Notes under the pieces: model-generated
Databases searched by the model: none
Told to the model about the DNA's origin: nothing
The model's input: the letters and a program-made list of their open reading frames with translations, nothing else
Assembly (NCBI RefSeq): GCF_040581485.1
Contig: NC_090132.1
Span: 18,595,411 to 18,659,410 of the forward strand
Length of the DNA: 64,000 bases
Direction of reading: 5' to 3'
Source of the DNA: Linepithema humile
Lineage: Eukaryota; Arthropoda; Insecta; Hymenoptera; Formicidae
Position numbers and translations under genes: made by a program
Shown: one piece after another, positions 13,575 through 25,507 of the stretch
Position numbering within the stretch: the stretch's first letter is position 1
Layout: every line of letters starts with the position of its first letter

Positions 13575-16500
13575 AATAAAATTTTGTAAGCTGCTTTGAT
13601 AAGTCGCTACTGTTCTTTTATAAAATTTGCAACGTAAAAACAGTTCCGCTACGTCTCACAATAAACTTAACTTATTTTATTACTTTGATAATGTCTATTA
13701 ACACGATACTTTAGTCTCTTCAGTGCGTTTACAACACGATTTCTTAGCGGAAACTTCCTGTCTTTCTTCCTTAAGTTTAACTTCATCGCAATATTCATCT
13801 TCGTATAAAATTTTTAATAATATATCTCTCTCCGAACATTTAATACAGTGTTAATAAATAATGAGCATCTTTTATCATTGTGTACTGCAAGAGCTTTTAG
13901 TCGCAACAAAATAAATAATCTGAAGTTTTGTTTTATATTGTTTATGCTGTAAGCATTAATATCACATACATTTTGATTTGTTTTTAACTTTGCACGTTGC
14001 ATCAGTAAAGGTCCAATTATGGATTAGATTTAGAAAAACTTTTTCTGAATCACATTTCATCTATCGTGCTGTTCTAATATTTGATGTATTTGCTACCTCG
14101 ATATGAAACGCCACTCTATTTTATGATTGCTTCACTTCCTTCTTAAAGGATACGTATAAAAGAGCCTAAATATAGCTTTGCAATTACAAGTTTCCGCAAT
14201 CTATTTACAGAGTAGATAGGTAACCGATCGCAGTCAAATAATTTGAAGAATTTTCTTATTTTGAGATATCTCAGTAAATTTTTATTAAGAGATTTACTAA
14301 ATTATTAATGTATAATTTTTTTTAAATGGAAATTTTTTATATAATTTATTAATGGCAGGGGTGTGTGAAATTGTTTATACTTTATTATCATTTAACTCGA
14401 ACACTGTGTTTCTCAATTTTGCGAATAAAAGCATTTTTAATTTCCATCTTTTAAAAAAAATTAGTGCAATTTTTTTCACACATTTTTCATATCCCTATTT
14501 AAATGTTTTTTTTTTTTTCTATTTCCGTTTCTCAATCAGGAATTAATTCATCTCAACATTTGTCCTCCAGTACGTCGAGTCTACGAAATATAAATCGAGT
14601 GCTTAACTCCGAGGTTTCTATTTCCGGCAGCCTCATCGCCAACGATTTATCGCCTTTACTCTCCTTTTTTTTCTATTGTGATTAAAACGTTGATGAATTG
14701 AGATAAATTCACGAGAAAAATATATGAAATGCAATCGAATTATAAATGTATGTAGGCGTGCTAGAACTTGTTAAAGTTAAATTTGTTAAGAAATGGATTT
14801 GATCTCGGTGCTTTTAAATTATTATCAAAATTTAAACAACTTTTATAAATCAATTTTCTTGCGCATTGAGAAATGCTACTTACTCTACAAAAATGCATTG
14901 GAATTGAGAAGCAATATGTCTCTAAAGTGTTATCGATTTATACGAAAACTAGACGGCGTCCGACCGCCTCGGATTGTGTCTTCGATGTAGTATTCTAAGT
15001 GTACTCTGTTGAGACGTGCACTTGCTATTTATAAGAAAAATATGCATATCTAGCAATTGTCACCTTAATTGTCTGATATATTTTATTATGTAATTTGCAT
15101 ATTGTTTATTGAGAACAATTAAATGCATACGAACGCGACGAACAGTAGCGTAATCGGCGGAATTTCGTAATTGCGACTGTAATTGGAATTTCTTTGACTC
15201 AAAGCGCAAACACGATTACGGCAAACGAGAAATCAACTTGACAAAATAGCGTAAAATGACACAACACGTACAACTAAAATGACCAAGCACTGTTATAATG
15301 TATTATTATTTCAAATGTGACTAATTTGACAAATTGATAAAAAATACCAATCAAAGATAATTAATGAGAAATACAATTGTTGAACAATGAAGTGTAATTG
15401 TTGAACAATGTTTGAATATCTACAGGAGATATATTTACAGTAAAGATGAACATTGCGATATCAAATTAACATATCGGTGTTAAATAATAGTACTTAATTT
15501 TTAATTATTTTAATTGATCGATTTCTAAGCGACTTTCCCGCGCATATAAAATGAAACAGCGCGCGAAATCGTAATTGCAGGCAGCAACGCAAACTTTTAT
15601 TTATATTACGTGTATAAATCCTTCACACGCTTAAACGAAATTAATCATCTTAAACGCCGTTAGAGATAATACAATTCACAACTTGGAATTTTTATTATCA
15701 CAACAGTGTTTGAAAATTCTTTTCTGCGACAATTTCAAGATTAATCGGTACGAGATTACAGTATAAAAATTTTAAAGTTTCCGTGTACTTAAATTCGCTG
15801 AAAAAACTGCAGTAGAACTCGTTGTGTAGGCTGTACTTTGTGAAATGACATTGTTTCAACGAAATGAGCAAATTAACTTGCTTGACAACTCTCTGCACGC
15901 AGTTTTATGATACATTCAAACGCCGAGTTTATCCGTGAAAGCGTGCACTCTCGTCTCTGTGGGCGAATTTCGCTTGCTATGCGAACAGCTCAAAACAAAG
16001 GTGCATTTCTAGTCCTCCCTCTCATCCAACCTCACTCTTTTCACTATTTTACGATATTCGTTTGGTGTGTGCGCGACAATAATATATTCTGAACGGCCAA
16101 TAATGCTTTTAAGCGTCTATGAAGCGTCGCAATTAAACGTTGATTTACTTGGTAGAGCAACTGCGACCGCTTCCGCTTTTTTTTTCCCTCGCTTTTACGA
16201 GTAGCTGTCGACGTGTTTTTCTCGCTCAAAAATTATTCCGCTAAGTGCAGCTGTTTGTGTTGTTCGGAACATCGTGCGGTTTTCAAATTCAGCATAATAG
16301 ATTAAGCAGCAGAACATTTACAATAGCATTATCCGTGAGACTTTCAATTCTTCCAGGCTCTGCGGGAATTTTCAATATAATTATTAAAATATTAAAATCA
16401 AATGACATATTAGGACTGATCGGAATTCCAATCATGTTACTGTCGGAGCAATTAAATTTTTAATGTTACACTCTTTGGCATAGAGCTTCATTTCTCCCGA

Positions 16501-19500
16501 TAAAATCCACTTAAATATGTAATGAAACTCTGCGATATTCTTTCATTAAAAAGTTCAATTTCCTTACCACCGCTCTGTGTATAAATTCACTATTGACATT
16601 TCACTCTCTATACAGCCTTCTGTATATGATGGATAAGAAAATAATAAATAATGATAGAAAAATCAGTCACAAATCACAAAACTGAATGTGCAACATTTAA
16701 ATAACACATAACATTTATTATTGCTATTGTAAAGAAATTTTTTACCGATTTGACTAGGTATATTTGAATTAGAGTATAAATAATTAAGAGACATCTCAGG
16801 CAAAAGGAAAAGCAATTAAATTGTTTGTTGAAATCTTAACTACATTCTTAATTACTAAATTCATCAATGTCGTCCGATGACCAGGCGATCCAAAATTCAC
16901 ACGAATTATTCATGAATTGATAAATTACTTGTTACCTTCCTATTTAATCCCGAAATTCATTATTAAACTCAATATTACGATCATTGAACATTAATTTGTT
17001 CAATGCTTGAACATTAATTTGTTCAAATGCTTGAACGAAACTAAACTGCACTTAGAGAGCTTTTATTCACGATATATTTATACGATGCATAATTAAAAGT
17101 AAGCTGGCCGGCGCGATTAGCTGAGAATGCAGGAACTTTTTTCGCTTAGAGTAATAGATTAAGCGTATCCTTACCTCGGTTAAGCGATTTACGTGTCTTG
17201 CATGTCCTTAAAGCTATTCTCACGGCTCTAATCTTTATTGAACCAAATCCCAGTTACGTGGGATCTGCACGCTTTCCATGTAAACGTCACGTAATGAAAG
17301 GAAAGAAAAGTGTCCGGCAGTCTTTTGGGAAATCGAGCAAAATGAATAAACCAGTACGGATAACGAATGTAAGATGCAGGCGAAATGTATTACGCGACCG
17401 CGATTGTTTACTTTAGTATATCGCAATACAGTAAATAGAACAGATTTCTAGATAGCAATCTCAGTATTTGACTTTGCACAACGTAACGAAGTTACAAATA
17501 AAAATCACCAATATTTGAAGAATTGTGTACGCGCGCGCGCGTGCATGTGTGTTTACATGTATGTGCAGTTATGTATAAAATATATATTTCAAGTTTTCTC
17601 TTCTTTTTTTCTCAGTTACAGATTTTTTAGTACAATCTCAAGTCGATTTTGTCGAGACTTTATCCGAACGCTTTGTATATATATATATATATATATATTA
17701 TTCGGGCAAAGCCCGAAGGATCGGCAATCCTAAGATTGCCTAGGCAAAGTTAAAATTGTTAAGATCGTTTTAGGCGAAAAATCCAAAATGTTTATTTATT
17801 ATTTATTTTTTTATTTGTCTAAATCGCTTTAGGTAATTTTGCCTAAATTGTTATCGGGCAAAGTCGGAAATAAAGTTTTACTTCAAACATTGCCTACTGA
17901 ACCGCTTTGAGCAATCTTAAGGTTGCCTTAATTGTTTTCAGGCAAAGTCTGAAATAAAGTTTTATTTCGGACTTAATGATCTTAATTTTACATAGGCAGT
18001 CTTAGGATTGCCGATCCTTTAGGCTTTACGGTAACATATATATATACACGAAATTGTAAATATTATAAAAGTGAGAGATGTGCTTCATCGTGAACGAGAA
18101 AGACCTATATTTGTTTTCTCTCGAAGAATTTTGTCGCGTGTGAGAGGATGTTGCGAGTCGAATTCATATTTATTTTATTCATATTTATAAAATATCTAAT
18201 TAAAAAGCGATTTACGCACGTAAACGAGTTAACTAGATCTATGGCGCCACAAGTTTCGAAAGGCTTGAGGCAATAATATGGATAACCGAATTGGCTCTTC
18301 TCCCATAAATGCTTCGTTCAATAATCGTGCAATAATCGGAAAATTATGATCATGTTACAAAAACATAGGATCAAACATGCTAATATGAGCTAATAACAAG
18401 TTTACATTAATCTGGTTTTACGCATGATATCAGCTTACGTGATTAGTCTGTAGAAATAAAGCAAACGCAGTACAATATCGATTACAAGTAATCGATACAA
18501 ACATTATCACGACAATTATGAAAATTCTATGAATGTAAAACTGTAAAAAAAACTCGATATTAGTTGGGCGTAACATCGGTGAAAGGCAACGGATAGAGAA
18601 AGAAATAGTGCGATGAAAAGAAGGAAAATTACTAATTATACCAAAGATAGTAGTAAATAGCGATTACATGCAAGTTTGTTCTCAAAGAAAAAGAAGAAAA
18701 GTACGGCGATCTCAGATGGAAATGAAAAAAAATAGTTGAAGGGTGAAAAAGAAGTTAAGGAGATCCGTAATTTTACATTAGCGTGTACCAAGTTTAATTC
18801 TCACCCTTTCATTATTTTCTTTTTTGGCTTAATTTTTTTATTAATATCAAAAACTATTCAAGCTTTCATTTTTTTATACTATGTCACATTTAAAAAGAAT
18901 TATTTTATTCCTATTATTCACTGGTGTTTAGAATAAAAAATATTAAAAGGCAATTTTCAAATTGGATTGTTTACTTTAGATAAAATTGTATTCTAATAAT
19001 ATTGAAAATTACATTCTGTACATTTGTACATTCTGTACATTTTTTTTATTGTCTTAAAAATAAATGTCCACTTCTAAAACGACTGGCTCAATTTTCTTTT
19101 TATTCTTAGTGATACATAATCTCGGTCATGACATAATTTTGATGATTGTTTTATATGTAGGAGATAGATAAAATTCGTTGAATTCGATTCCCTTTCTCCT
19201 CACTCTTCTCTCTCTTTCGCTCTGATTATTCTCTTTACACTTAGAAGGCAAAGAGTATTGAAGCGTATCTTCGATCTCGTCTGGATTTTCTCGAGCGCTC
19301 ATTATTTTTATCATCGATTTATCTGCTGTTAGGTTATATAAAGGGGCCCATTTATGATCAATCATGTTGCGCAAACAATTTGTTGTACAACATAAATTTG
19401 GGCAAAATACGAAAGAGAAGAGAGTAGTCCAGAAAAGGACGAATCAGCACCATTCACTGTCAGTCAATTGCACAACGTGCAATATTGCGCAACATAATTG

Positions 19501-20838
19501 ATCATAAATGAGCCCTTTAAGTCTTCCTGCTGTTTAACTTCTTCGTCCATGTTATATACATGTTATACATTCACATTAAGTTGAGTTAAAGCAGGGAAAT
19601 TACTCCTTTCGTCACAACGAACATCGATTTTTATACTTTTTTTCTACCTTTTTAAATATATCGCTTTTTCTTGCCTGACTGCTCACTAAAACTGAGATAT
19701 TTCCCAATTAACCTTCTGCAGTGCAGTTTTCCGTTCATTATCAGATAGACGGTGATAAAAAAGTTGTATTTATTATAATTAGATATAAGTAAGAAAAAGA
19801 GGAGTTAGAATAGAAGAGTTAGAAAAACAACAATTAAGAGTTCTACGTAAAAATGCACGAAAAGCATATATTTATTAAAAATTATTTTCTTATTTCAAAA
19901 AGAGAATGGAAAAAAAAACTAAAACTGAAATTACTGCAAAATGGAATTATTGTATTACTTTTGTTTAATCTTAAAAATAAATAAAAATGATAAATTAGTT
20001 CATTAATATCGTCGTCCAAATGTAAATATCTGTGATATTAAAGTATTTGTAAAGTTACACTGCAACTCCTATTTGAGTTTCCTGACATCGCAATTAAAGT
20101 ATATTTGCATATTTAATTAGTATTTAATTAAAATAAACTATGTAGTATGCAAAGTTTAGATAGAAGTTAATGAATTTTAAGGATGATTTACATAGATGAC
20201 ATAATTTCTTTATAGATAAAAATATTTCGGACATTTAAAGCTCGTCGTTGTTGTTTATTTTTTTTTTCTGTAATAAAATGTATTTTTTCAACGTAATATG
20301 TGCATTTTTCGACAATGATAAAATTCGTTACATAAAAGAGCTTTGTATGAAACGTGTTCGAAATTATATATAACTGAAGAGATTTTGTTATGTTTTAATC
20401 TTCTCAATCCCCTTGATTTGGTTGCAGGTAGTAGTGCCAAAAAGGGCGGCTCTATTGTTTGACCAATTGATGGTAGCTCTGCAAAAGGTTGTCGATAACC
20501 AGGGAAAAGAAGCAGTTGGAGGTAGAGGTAGAGGTATAAACAGGTCTCATCTTTTAGCTGCCAACCCGGAAATTGTTTCTGCGACGGAGGATGATCAAAC
20601 GGTACCGAATTCGGTAACTTTTAAACACAATTCTATCCGAGAAAAGTAGAACATTCTTATACTTACAGTTAGTTCGATCGAATAGTCGTTATTTCTAGTC
20701 GTTATTTGTTTGTAATTTATGTTTTTTTTTTGTTTTTTTTTTTTTCCCTAGATGGATTTGCAACGACGCGGACAAGCTAAAGGCCAAGTTTACTGGCGCT
20801 GTTATTTCAACGCTGTTACATGCTTCAAGAGGAAGTGA
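7748..20838 (+). CDS. AstCC: Allatostatin CC neuropeptide precursor, three exons
   Basis: Secreted precursor of a cyclic insect neuropeptide of the allatostatin C group, which acts on somatostatin-like receptors. Exon 1 (7748-7903, 52 codons) starts with a hydrophobic signal peptide (SFVPLIVVAMIPMITG). Exon 2 starts at 20428, in phase, with VVVPKRAALLFDQLMVALQK; its donor is either after 20601 or after 20613, both in phase. Exon 3 (20752-20838) encodes MDLQRR, then GQAKGQVYWRCYFNAVTCF, then KRK and a stop. The C-x6-C pair (CYFNAVTC) is the disulfide ring of the family. RR gives the N-terminal cut and KRK the C-terminal trim. No Gly follows the final Phe, so the peptide should not be amidated, as usual for the CC form. 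The 12.5 kb first intron is unusually long. The peptide assignment is very secure; linking exon 1 to exon 2 rests on phase and on the secretory pattern. Confidence 0.88.
13465..13534. repeat. AT-rich palindrome in allatostatin CC intron
   Basis: TTAGTATTATCAGCATTTAT is mirrored by ATAAATGCTGATAGTACTAA across an A/T core, giving arms of about 30 bases in a 70-base hairpin. A TA/T microsatellite follows directly. Confidence 0.65.
16983..17027. repeat. Short tandem duplication
   Basis: The unit TTGAACATTAATTTGTTCAA occurs about twice, separated by TGC, followed by a partial third copy. It is itself partly palindromic (TTGAAC/GTTCAA). Confidence 0.5.
17676..17700. repeat. TA dinucleotide repeat
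   Basis: Uninterrupted TA repeats directly abutting the inverted-repeat element at 17707; another short TA run lies on the element's other side. Confidence 0.8.
17707..18028. mobile_element. MITE-like element with about 50-base inverted termini
   Basis: The left end (AAGCCCGAAGGATCGGCAAT and onward) is mirrored by the right end (ATTGCCGATCCTTTAGGCTT). The arms extend about 50 bases with few mismatches. The interior carries repeated GGCAAAGT and TGCCTA-type motifs that could form further small hairpins. About 320 bases, non-coding, set between TA runs, which suggests a TA target. The superfamily cannot be stated from the sequence alone. Confidence 0.7.
19340..19519. mobile_element. 180-base MITE-like element
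   Basis: The left terminus AAAGGGGCCCATTTATGATC, continuing to GTTGCGCAA, is mirrored by TTGCGCAACATAATTGATCATAAATGAGCCCTTT at the right end. The arms are about 35 bases with three or four mismatches. No coding capacity; lies in the allatostatin CC first intron. Confidence 0.7.
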
Positions 20839-22481
20839 TAATGACCCCGCCACCGCCGCCAATTCTCCTCAGATCCCGAAGGCCAAAAGAGAGTGCGCCG
20901 TTTTCACATAATTTTCTTGATTTAGTTTTTGCAGTAACACGATGAGATTTGTAGCAGTGCTTTCCCGGCTAGAGTGTCAAGAAAACAAGTGAAAATCAGG
21001 AACCGTACAGTAGTACAAATCCGCGCAGTTACTCACATTTTGGAACGTCGGGTCAAATGGTTCTCTTCTTTCGGTGCGCTAAAGGATATCCTTGTCCTTC
21101 TTCTCAGCGACTATTGCCGTCCCATCTCTTCTATCGCGGATAATAAGCGACTTGTCGGGAAAGAATTACCTATATTACTTACTTTTTTCTGACTTATAAA
21201 GTAAATGGACGAAGGCCTATCCATTAAATAATTCTCTTCAAGCATATCAACCAAAATGAAGTAGTTCGGTATAAACCTAAATTACACAAACTTCTTTGAT
21301 TTCTGTTTTGCGAAGTGAGTTACTCTTCTTAGATGTGTCCTAATATCCTCACCTTCTGTCCTGCTACTTTTTGTCCTTAGCTTTACTCAATGAACATATT
21401 AAGAAAATATACGGTTTTCACGATAATGTTTTATTGGAAACATACTTTATTTCGTAAATTTTTAAGATTAAAATAAAAATTCTTGCACTGTTGTCTTTTA
21501 CAATTACATTTTGTAATACAACAAAGCTGAATTGCATTATTTGCTACATTGAAAGCAATATTGAATTATGACGCCAGAAGTGAGATACTGTGTGAATTTT
21601 TTTCTTGCAGTATATATATGTTAAAATAAATTAATTTCTTTGTATACCAACACGTTCGTTAGTATAGATCGGTATTATATATTCCTTTTTTTATTATTTT
21701 GCACTAATGAATACGAATATAATTCAATCTACATGTGTATTTTTCAAATTTTCAACAAGAATGAACTTTATGAAGATTAATTAAGATTTACAATTTTTTA
21801 AACGAGATTACAACTATTTATTAATCTATGAAACGAAAATCTTTAGTATATTTTACCAATTTGTATGCTATCAATATGCGAAGAAACTAATTTATTTGAA
21901 TATATAGTGCAGGAAAACATTTGATATGATTTCTTATTCCTGATGATATAATTCAATATGACTGTAGCGAATTACCGAAAACTTTAATGCATACTATTAT
22001 TGTAATTGACAATTGTCTCGATCTTGAAGATCGTATATACTAATGATATTTCCATTTAAAATTTACATTTTCTCGTTCTTTCAGTAGTAGAAGCGAGAAA
22101 TTAGTCGATTAAGCGAAATTTATTCAAATATATCAGATAATTTGCAAATGAAAATATTTAGAGGTTTACTTAAACTGTTCAAACATAACATTATTATATA
22201 TTATTATTATTATCATTATTATCATCATTATTATTATTATATCAAATAAAAAAATTATTCAGACACAAATCATACTTACTCGAGAAAACAGGTAATTATT
22301 TTATTAATAATTTTTTTTTTTACAAAAATAAAATGGGTTTTTTTAGCCATAAATGTAAGGCTGATAAAATTTGCCAACCTGTTATTTCTCAGGAAAAAAT
22401 TCTAAATATATACACAATTTGATATAAAATACACATACAATCAAGAACTACGCAAACATTGATAAAACATTTAAGTATTCT
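20839..22481. other. 3' flank of allatostatin CC and intergenic DNA
   Basis: Probably the 3' untranslated region of AstCC followed by AT-rich spacer up to the 3' end of TRMT2A. It contains an ATT/ATC trinucleotide repeat at about 22197-22242. No gene seen. Confidence 0.55.
22197..22242. repeat. ATT/ATC trinucleotide microsatellite
   Basis: Repeated TTA/TCA triplets over about 45 bases. Confidence 0.8.
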
Positions 22482-24771
22482 TTATTTCGTATTTTCTTGG
22501 GTGGTACATTCGTTTGATTTCATTGCCTTCGATAGTCTTTCAAGGCACATTATCAATTCACAATGTTTGGTATGAGGAAACATATCCACTGCAATGGCTT
22601 TTACTGGCACCAAAGGTTCACCGAGATATTGCTTTGAACTAGGTCGTGCTAAATCAACTAGATTTCTCATGGCAGCACGAGGGTCGCATGATATGTACAC
22701 CAATCTATTCAACTTTTTTACTTTGCGTAACGTCAATAACGCTTTTTGATCTAGAAAAAAATCAACACGCAGGTAAGTTGACATTTCTATAATACTGATA
22801 CTCGTAATCTTACGTGCAACAATAAAATAATAAGAAATAACTTACGCAAGCCAGCACGTGGTGGATCCACAATGGCAATAATATTAGACTTTGTCGCCCT
22901 TTGAATGACAGGCGATAAAATGTCCTCCGCTTTTCCGACGAAAAATTCGCAATTGGTGATATTATTCTTGACAGCATTTTCCTTTGCATCCTTTATAGCG
23001 TCGGGCGTTACTTCTATTCCTAGTACTTCGCCACAATGCTGCAACAATCCATATTATATACGATATACACATGCCTTGAAACTTTATGATAATATCGACC
23101 ATACCTTCGAAAAGCAGAGGCCTATGGTTCCAGTGCCGCAACACACATCAAGTAGCGATGTATCCATCGTGGGTTCAGCAAGACCAATCGCCGCTTTATA
23201 TAAAACTTCTGCTCCTAATGTATTGACTTGAAAAAATGCTTGAGGCGAAACTTGAAATTTCATTCCAAGGAGCGTTTCCTCTATATATTCCGTACCACTG
23301 ATATGATACAAAGTGTCGTTGCTTTCGCCACCTATACTCCTGCGAATTTAAATATTGTACAAGTAAAGATATACTGCAGTTTTATTTATATGATGTACTC
23401 ACTTTTTATCCAACGTTTGAAAGTACAACGAAGTGACATGTGCGTCAACGCCTTTTCCCGTTTCGAAAAATATTCGCAGCTGTGACTTCAACTTTTCCAA
23501 TTCGTCGCTGCTTAGTTCCTGAGCCTGTATTCCTACTATCAACATCAAATGATTGGCACGAGTAATTCGAGCGGTAACTTGTCTCCAATATCCGCTATGA
23601 TTGACTGGATTGAAAGGCTCCAAGTTGGACTCGCGTATAAATGTTTCCAATATCTTAACATATAAAAATTTTATATATATACATACATTTTATAAATTTC
23701 AAACCTATTGCTCTTAATACCTGAAAAAAACCAACAACTAAAATTTACCTTTACCGCAACCTTCATACTCTCAGGAATGTGGCAAAGATCATCGATAGGC
23801 CCTACTGCAGTAGAACCTGAAGCGTAACTTGATAATCTAAACCCAATTATAACTTTGTTCTGTTCAGTATCTTTACCTATATTGTAAGAAATAAAAATAT
23901 AAATTAAATTTGGCAATTTTAATAATTGTATAAATCTACAAAAATATGATAATAATTACCAATTGTAAACTCGCATTTGTTTCTATACGCTTCAGTAATA
24001 TCTGTGGAAAGTATCGTCTGTAACTCACAAGGCAATCCGTCATATAATTTTCTTTGTGAAGTTATCCAATCTGTCAGCGCTTTACTTTCTTTAAGCATCT
24101 GTTGACCTATTTTTATCAGAATGGATTTCATTTCCTTCTGCTTGAGTTCTAGCTAAAAATATATAGAAAAGATTTAATAATTTTTAACAGTGATATATAT
24201 ATACATATATATATAAATCTCTTACTTGATTTGGATATGGCATATTCCATAAAGGAGTAGTAATAAATTTGATTTTATCCACAGGAGAACAATTTGAATC
24301 AGTCTTCAAACGTTTGTGATTAGACTCCTCTTCTTCCAATTTTCTTTTCACAAATGGATCTGGTGCTGGTTTAGCTACCTAAAAAAAACGATTTAAAATA
24401 AAATATCACTAAACTATTTTTAAGGGGATAGTTTAAATAAAAAATATTAAAGATACCTGTGCAGTGAGTTTACTATTTTTCCATAAAATACCATTTATAG
24501 TAGTTATCGCTCGTTGACGACATTCTTCATTTCTGAAGCATACATACAACCAACCGCTGCCTTTCCGGGGTGGTTTCACCTTGCATAATTGTAATTCTAA
24601 CTTTTCATTTAGAAGCTTCTTGAATTCACCAATTCCATAATATTTTGGTAAACCGCGCACTTCTATTTTATATTTTTCAGATGTAAAATCCTCTCTATCG
24701 AGATACGCGTACGGATTTTTGTCGTTTTCTGTGACATTGGTTGTCGTTTCCGTGACATTTGCATCAGCCAT
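22482..24771 (-). CDS. TRMT2A: tRNA (uracil-5-)-methyltransferase homolog A
   Basis: S-adenosylmethionine-dependent enzyme that makes 5-methyluridine, chiefly at position 54 of tRNA. Eight exons on the minus strand (24771-24457, 24378-24226, 24152-23960, 23876-23749, 23653-23403, 23339-23105, 23038-22846, 22750-22482) join in phase to 578 residues. An N-terminal RRM domain (about residues 33-105, with KIEVRGLPKY and SGWLYVCF) is typical of animal TRMT2A. The C-terminal half has the SAM-binding loop LLDVCCGTGTIG, the IVDPPRAGL motif and YISCDPRA, whose Cys is the expected catalytic nucleophile. HCELIMCLE near the end carries the expected general-base Glu. No key residue is missing. It is divergent from TBC1D20, with about 740 bases between the start codons, so the two may share a promoter region. 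Confidence 0.95.
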
Positions 24772-25507
24772 TATGCAGGCTTTTTAAAATTGTATACGTA
24801 ATTTAATAATATAATTTTAACTGTCAGATAAAGTAATTAAAATCAATGATGCTGTTAGACAATCTTACAGTTTACTCCAATTTTGTACAATGATATAAAT
24901 GTAGAAAGAAAGCGCAATTAAACACGTGCTGCAAGCGTATTTAATTCTGACGTCGATTAGATGCAATTTAGCTAATTAATTAAACAATCGTAATGAAGGT
25001 AATAAAGAACGAAACTGATCACAAGAAAGCACATGTCGTTTTTTCGGCGGGGTTATGTGAACTTTTAAAGACTGTTTTCATTTTGATTTAAGTCATGGAA
25101 AATAGAAAATGAAGAGAATCATTGAATTACTCGAAAGAGGTTAGTCGAGACTCAAACACCACAGCACCGAGATTCAAACCAAGTTTTACCGATAGTTCGG
25201 CTACTGTTCGTTATTCTTGCCGTAATATCTATCAGAGAGCGTTAGTAGCGAGGAAATTTTTCGTGTCACACGAACTCCATCATTCATAATAAAGTTTATG
25301 ACTAACAGAGAATGACAGCGACGAATGTTCGTTGATGTATAGATGTATCCGGTGTAACAATACGGTGTGTCGTTCGATATCGGCTTTGACAGATTAGCGG
25401 TTGTCTGTTAGTTTCCGGATTTCTAAAATATCCATAATTAAATTATTAGTGTTATGACACGCGTGCTGATATATCTGACGTAAAATCACAAAAAAAACTA
25501 TCGAAAT
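24772..25507. promoter_or_regulatory. Divergent promoter region of TRMT2A and TBC1D20
   Basis: The start codons of two oppositely oriented housekeeping genes are 736 bases apart and no other gene lies between. No TATA box stands out. A bidirectional promoter is inferred from layout. Confidence 0.45.

Larger units (their letters stand above)
7904..20427 (+). other. First intron of allatostatin CC (12.5 kb)
   Basis: No credible nested gene is visible. It contains several small inverted-repeat elements (13465-13534, 17707-18028, 19340-19519), TA microsatellites near 13540 and 17680, a CG-alternating tract near 17526, a short tandem repeat near 16983-17027 and a TATA-containing site near 10533. 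The exact extent depends on exon 1 and exon 2 belonging to one transcript. Confidence 0.65.

Noticed and set aside
20413..20649. Allatostatin CC exon 2 as a stand-alone 78-codon gene
   Set aside because: It lacks a true ATG at its start, and the VVVPKRAALLF region follows a clear acceptor and precedes the peptide exon in phase.
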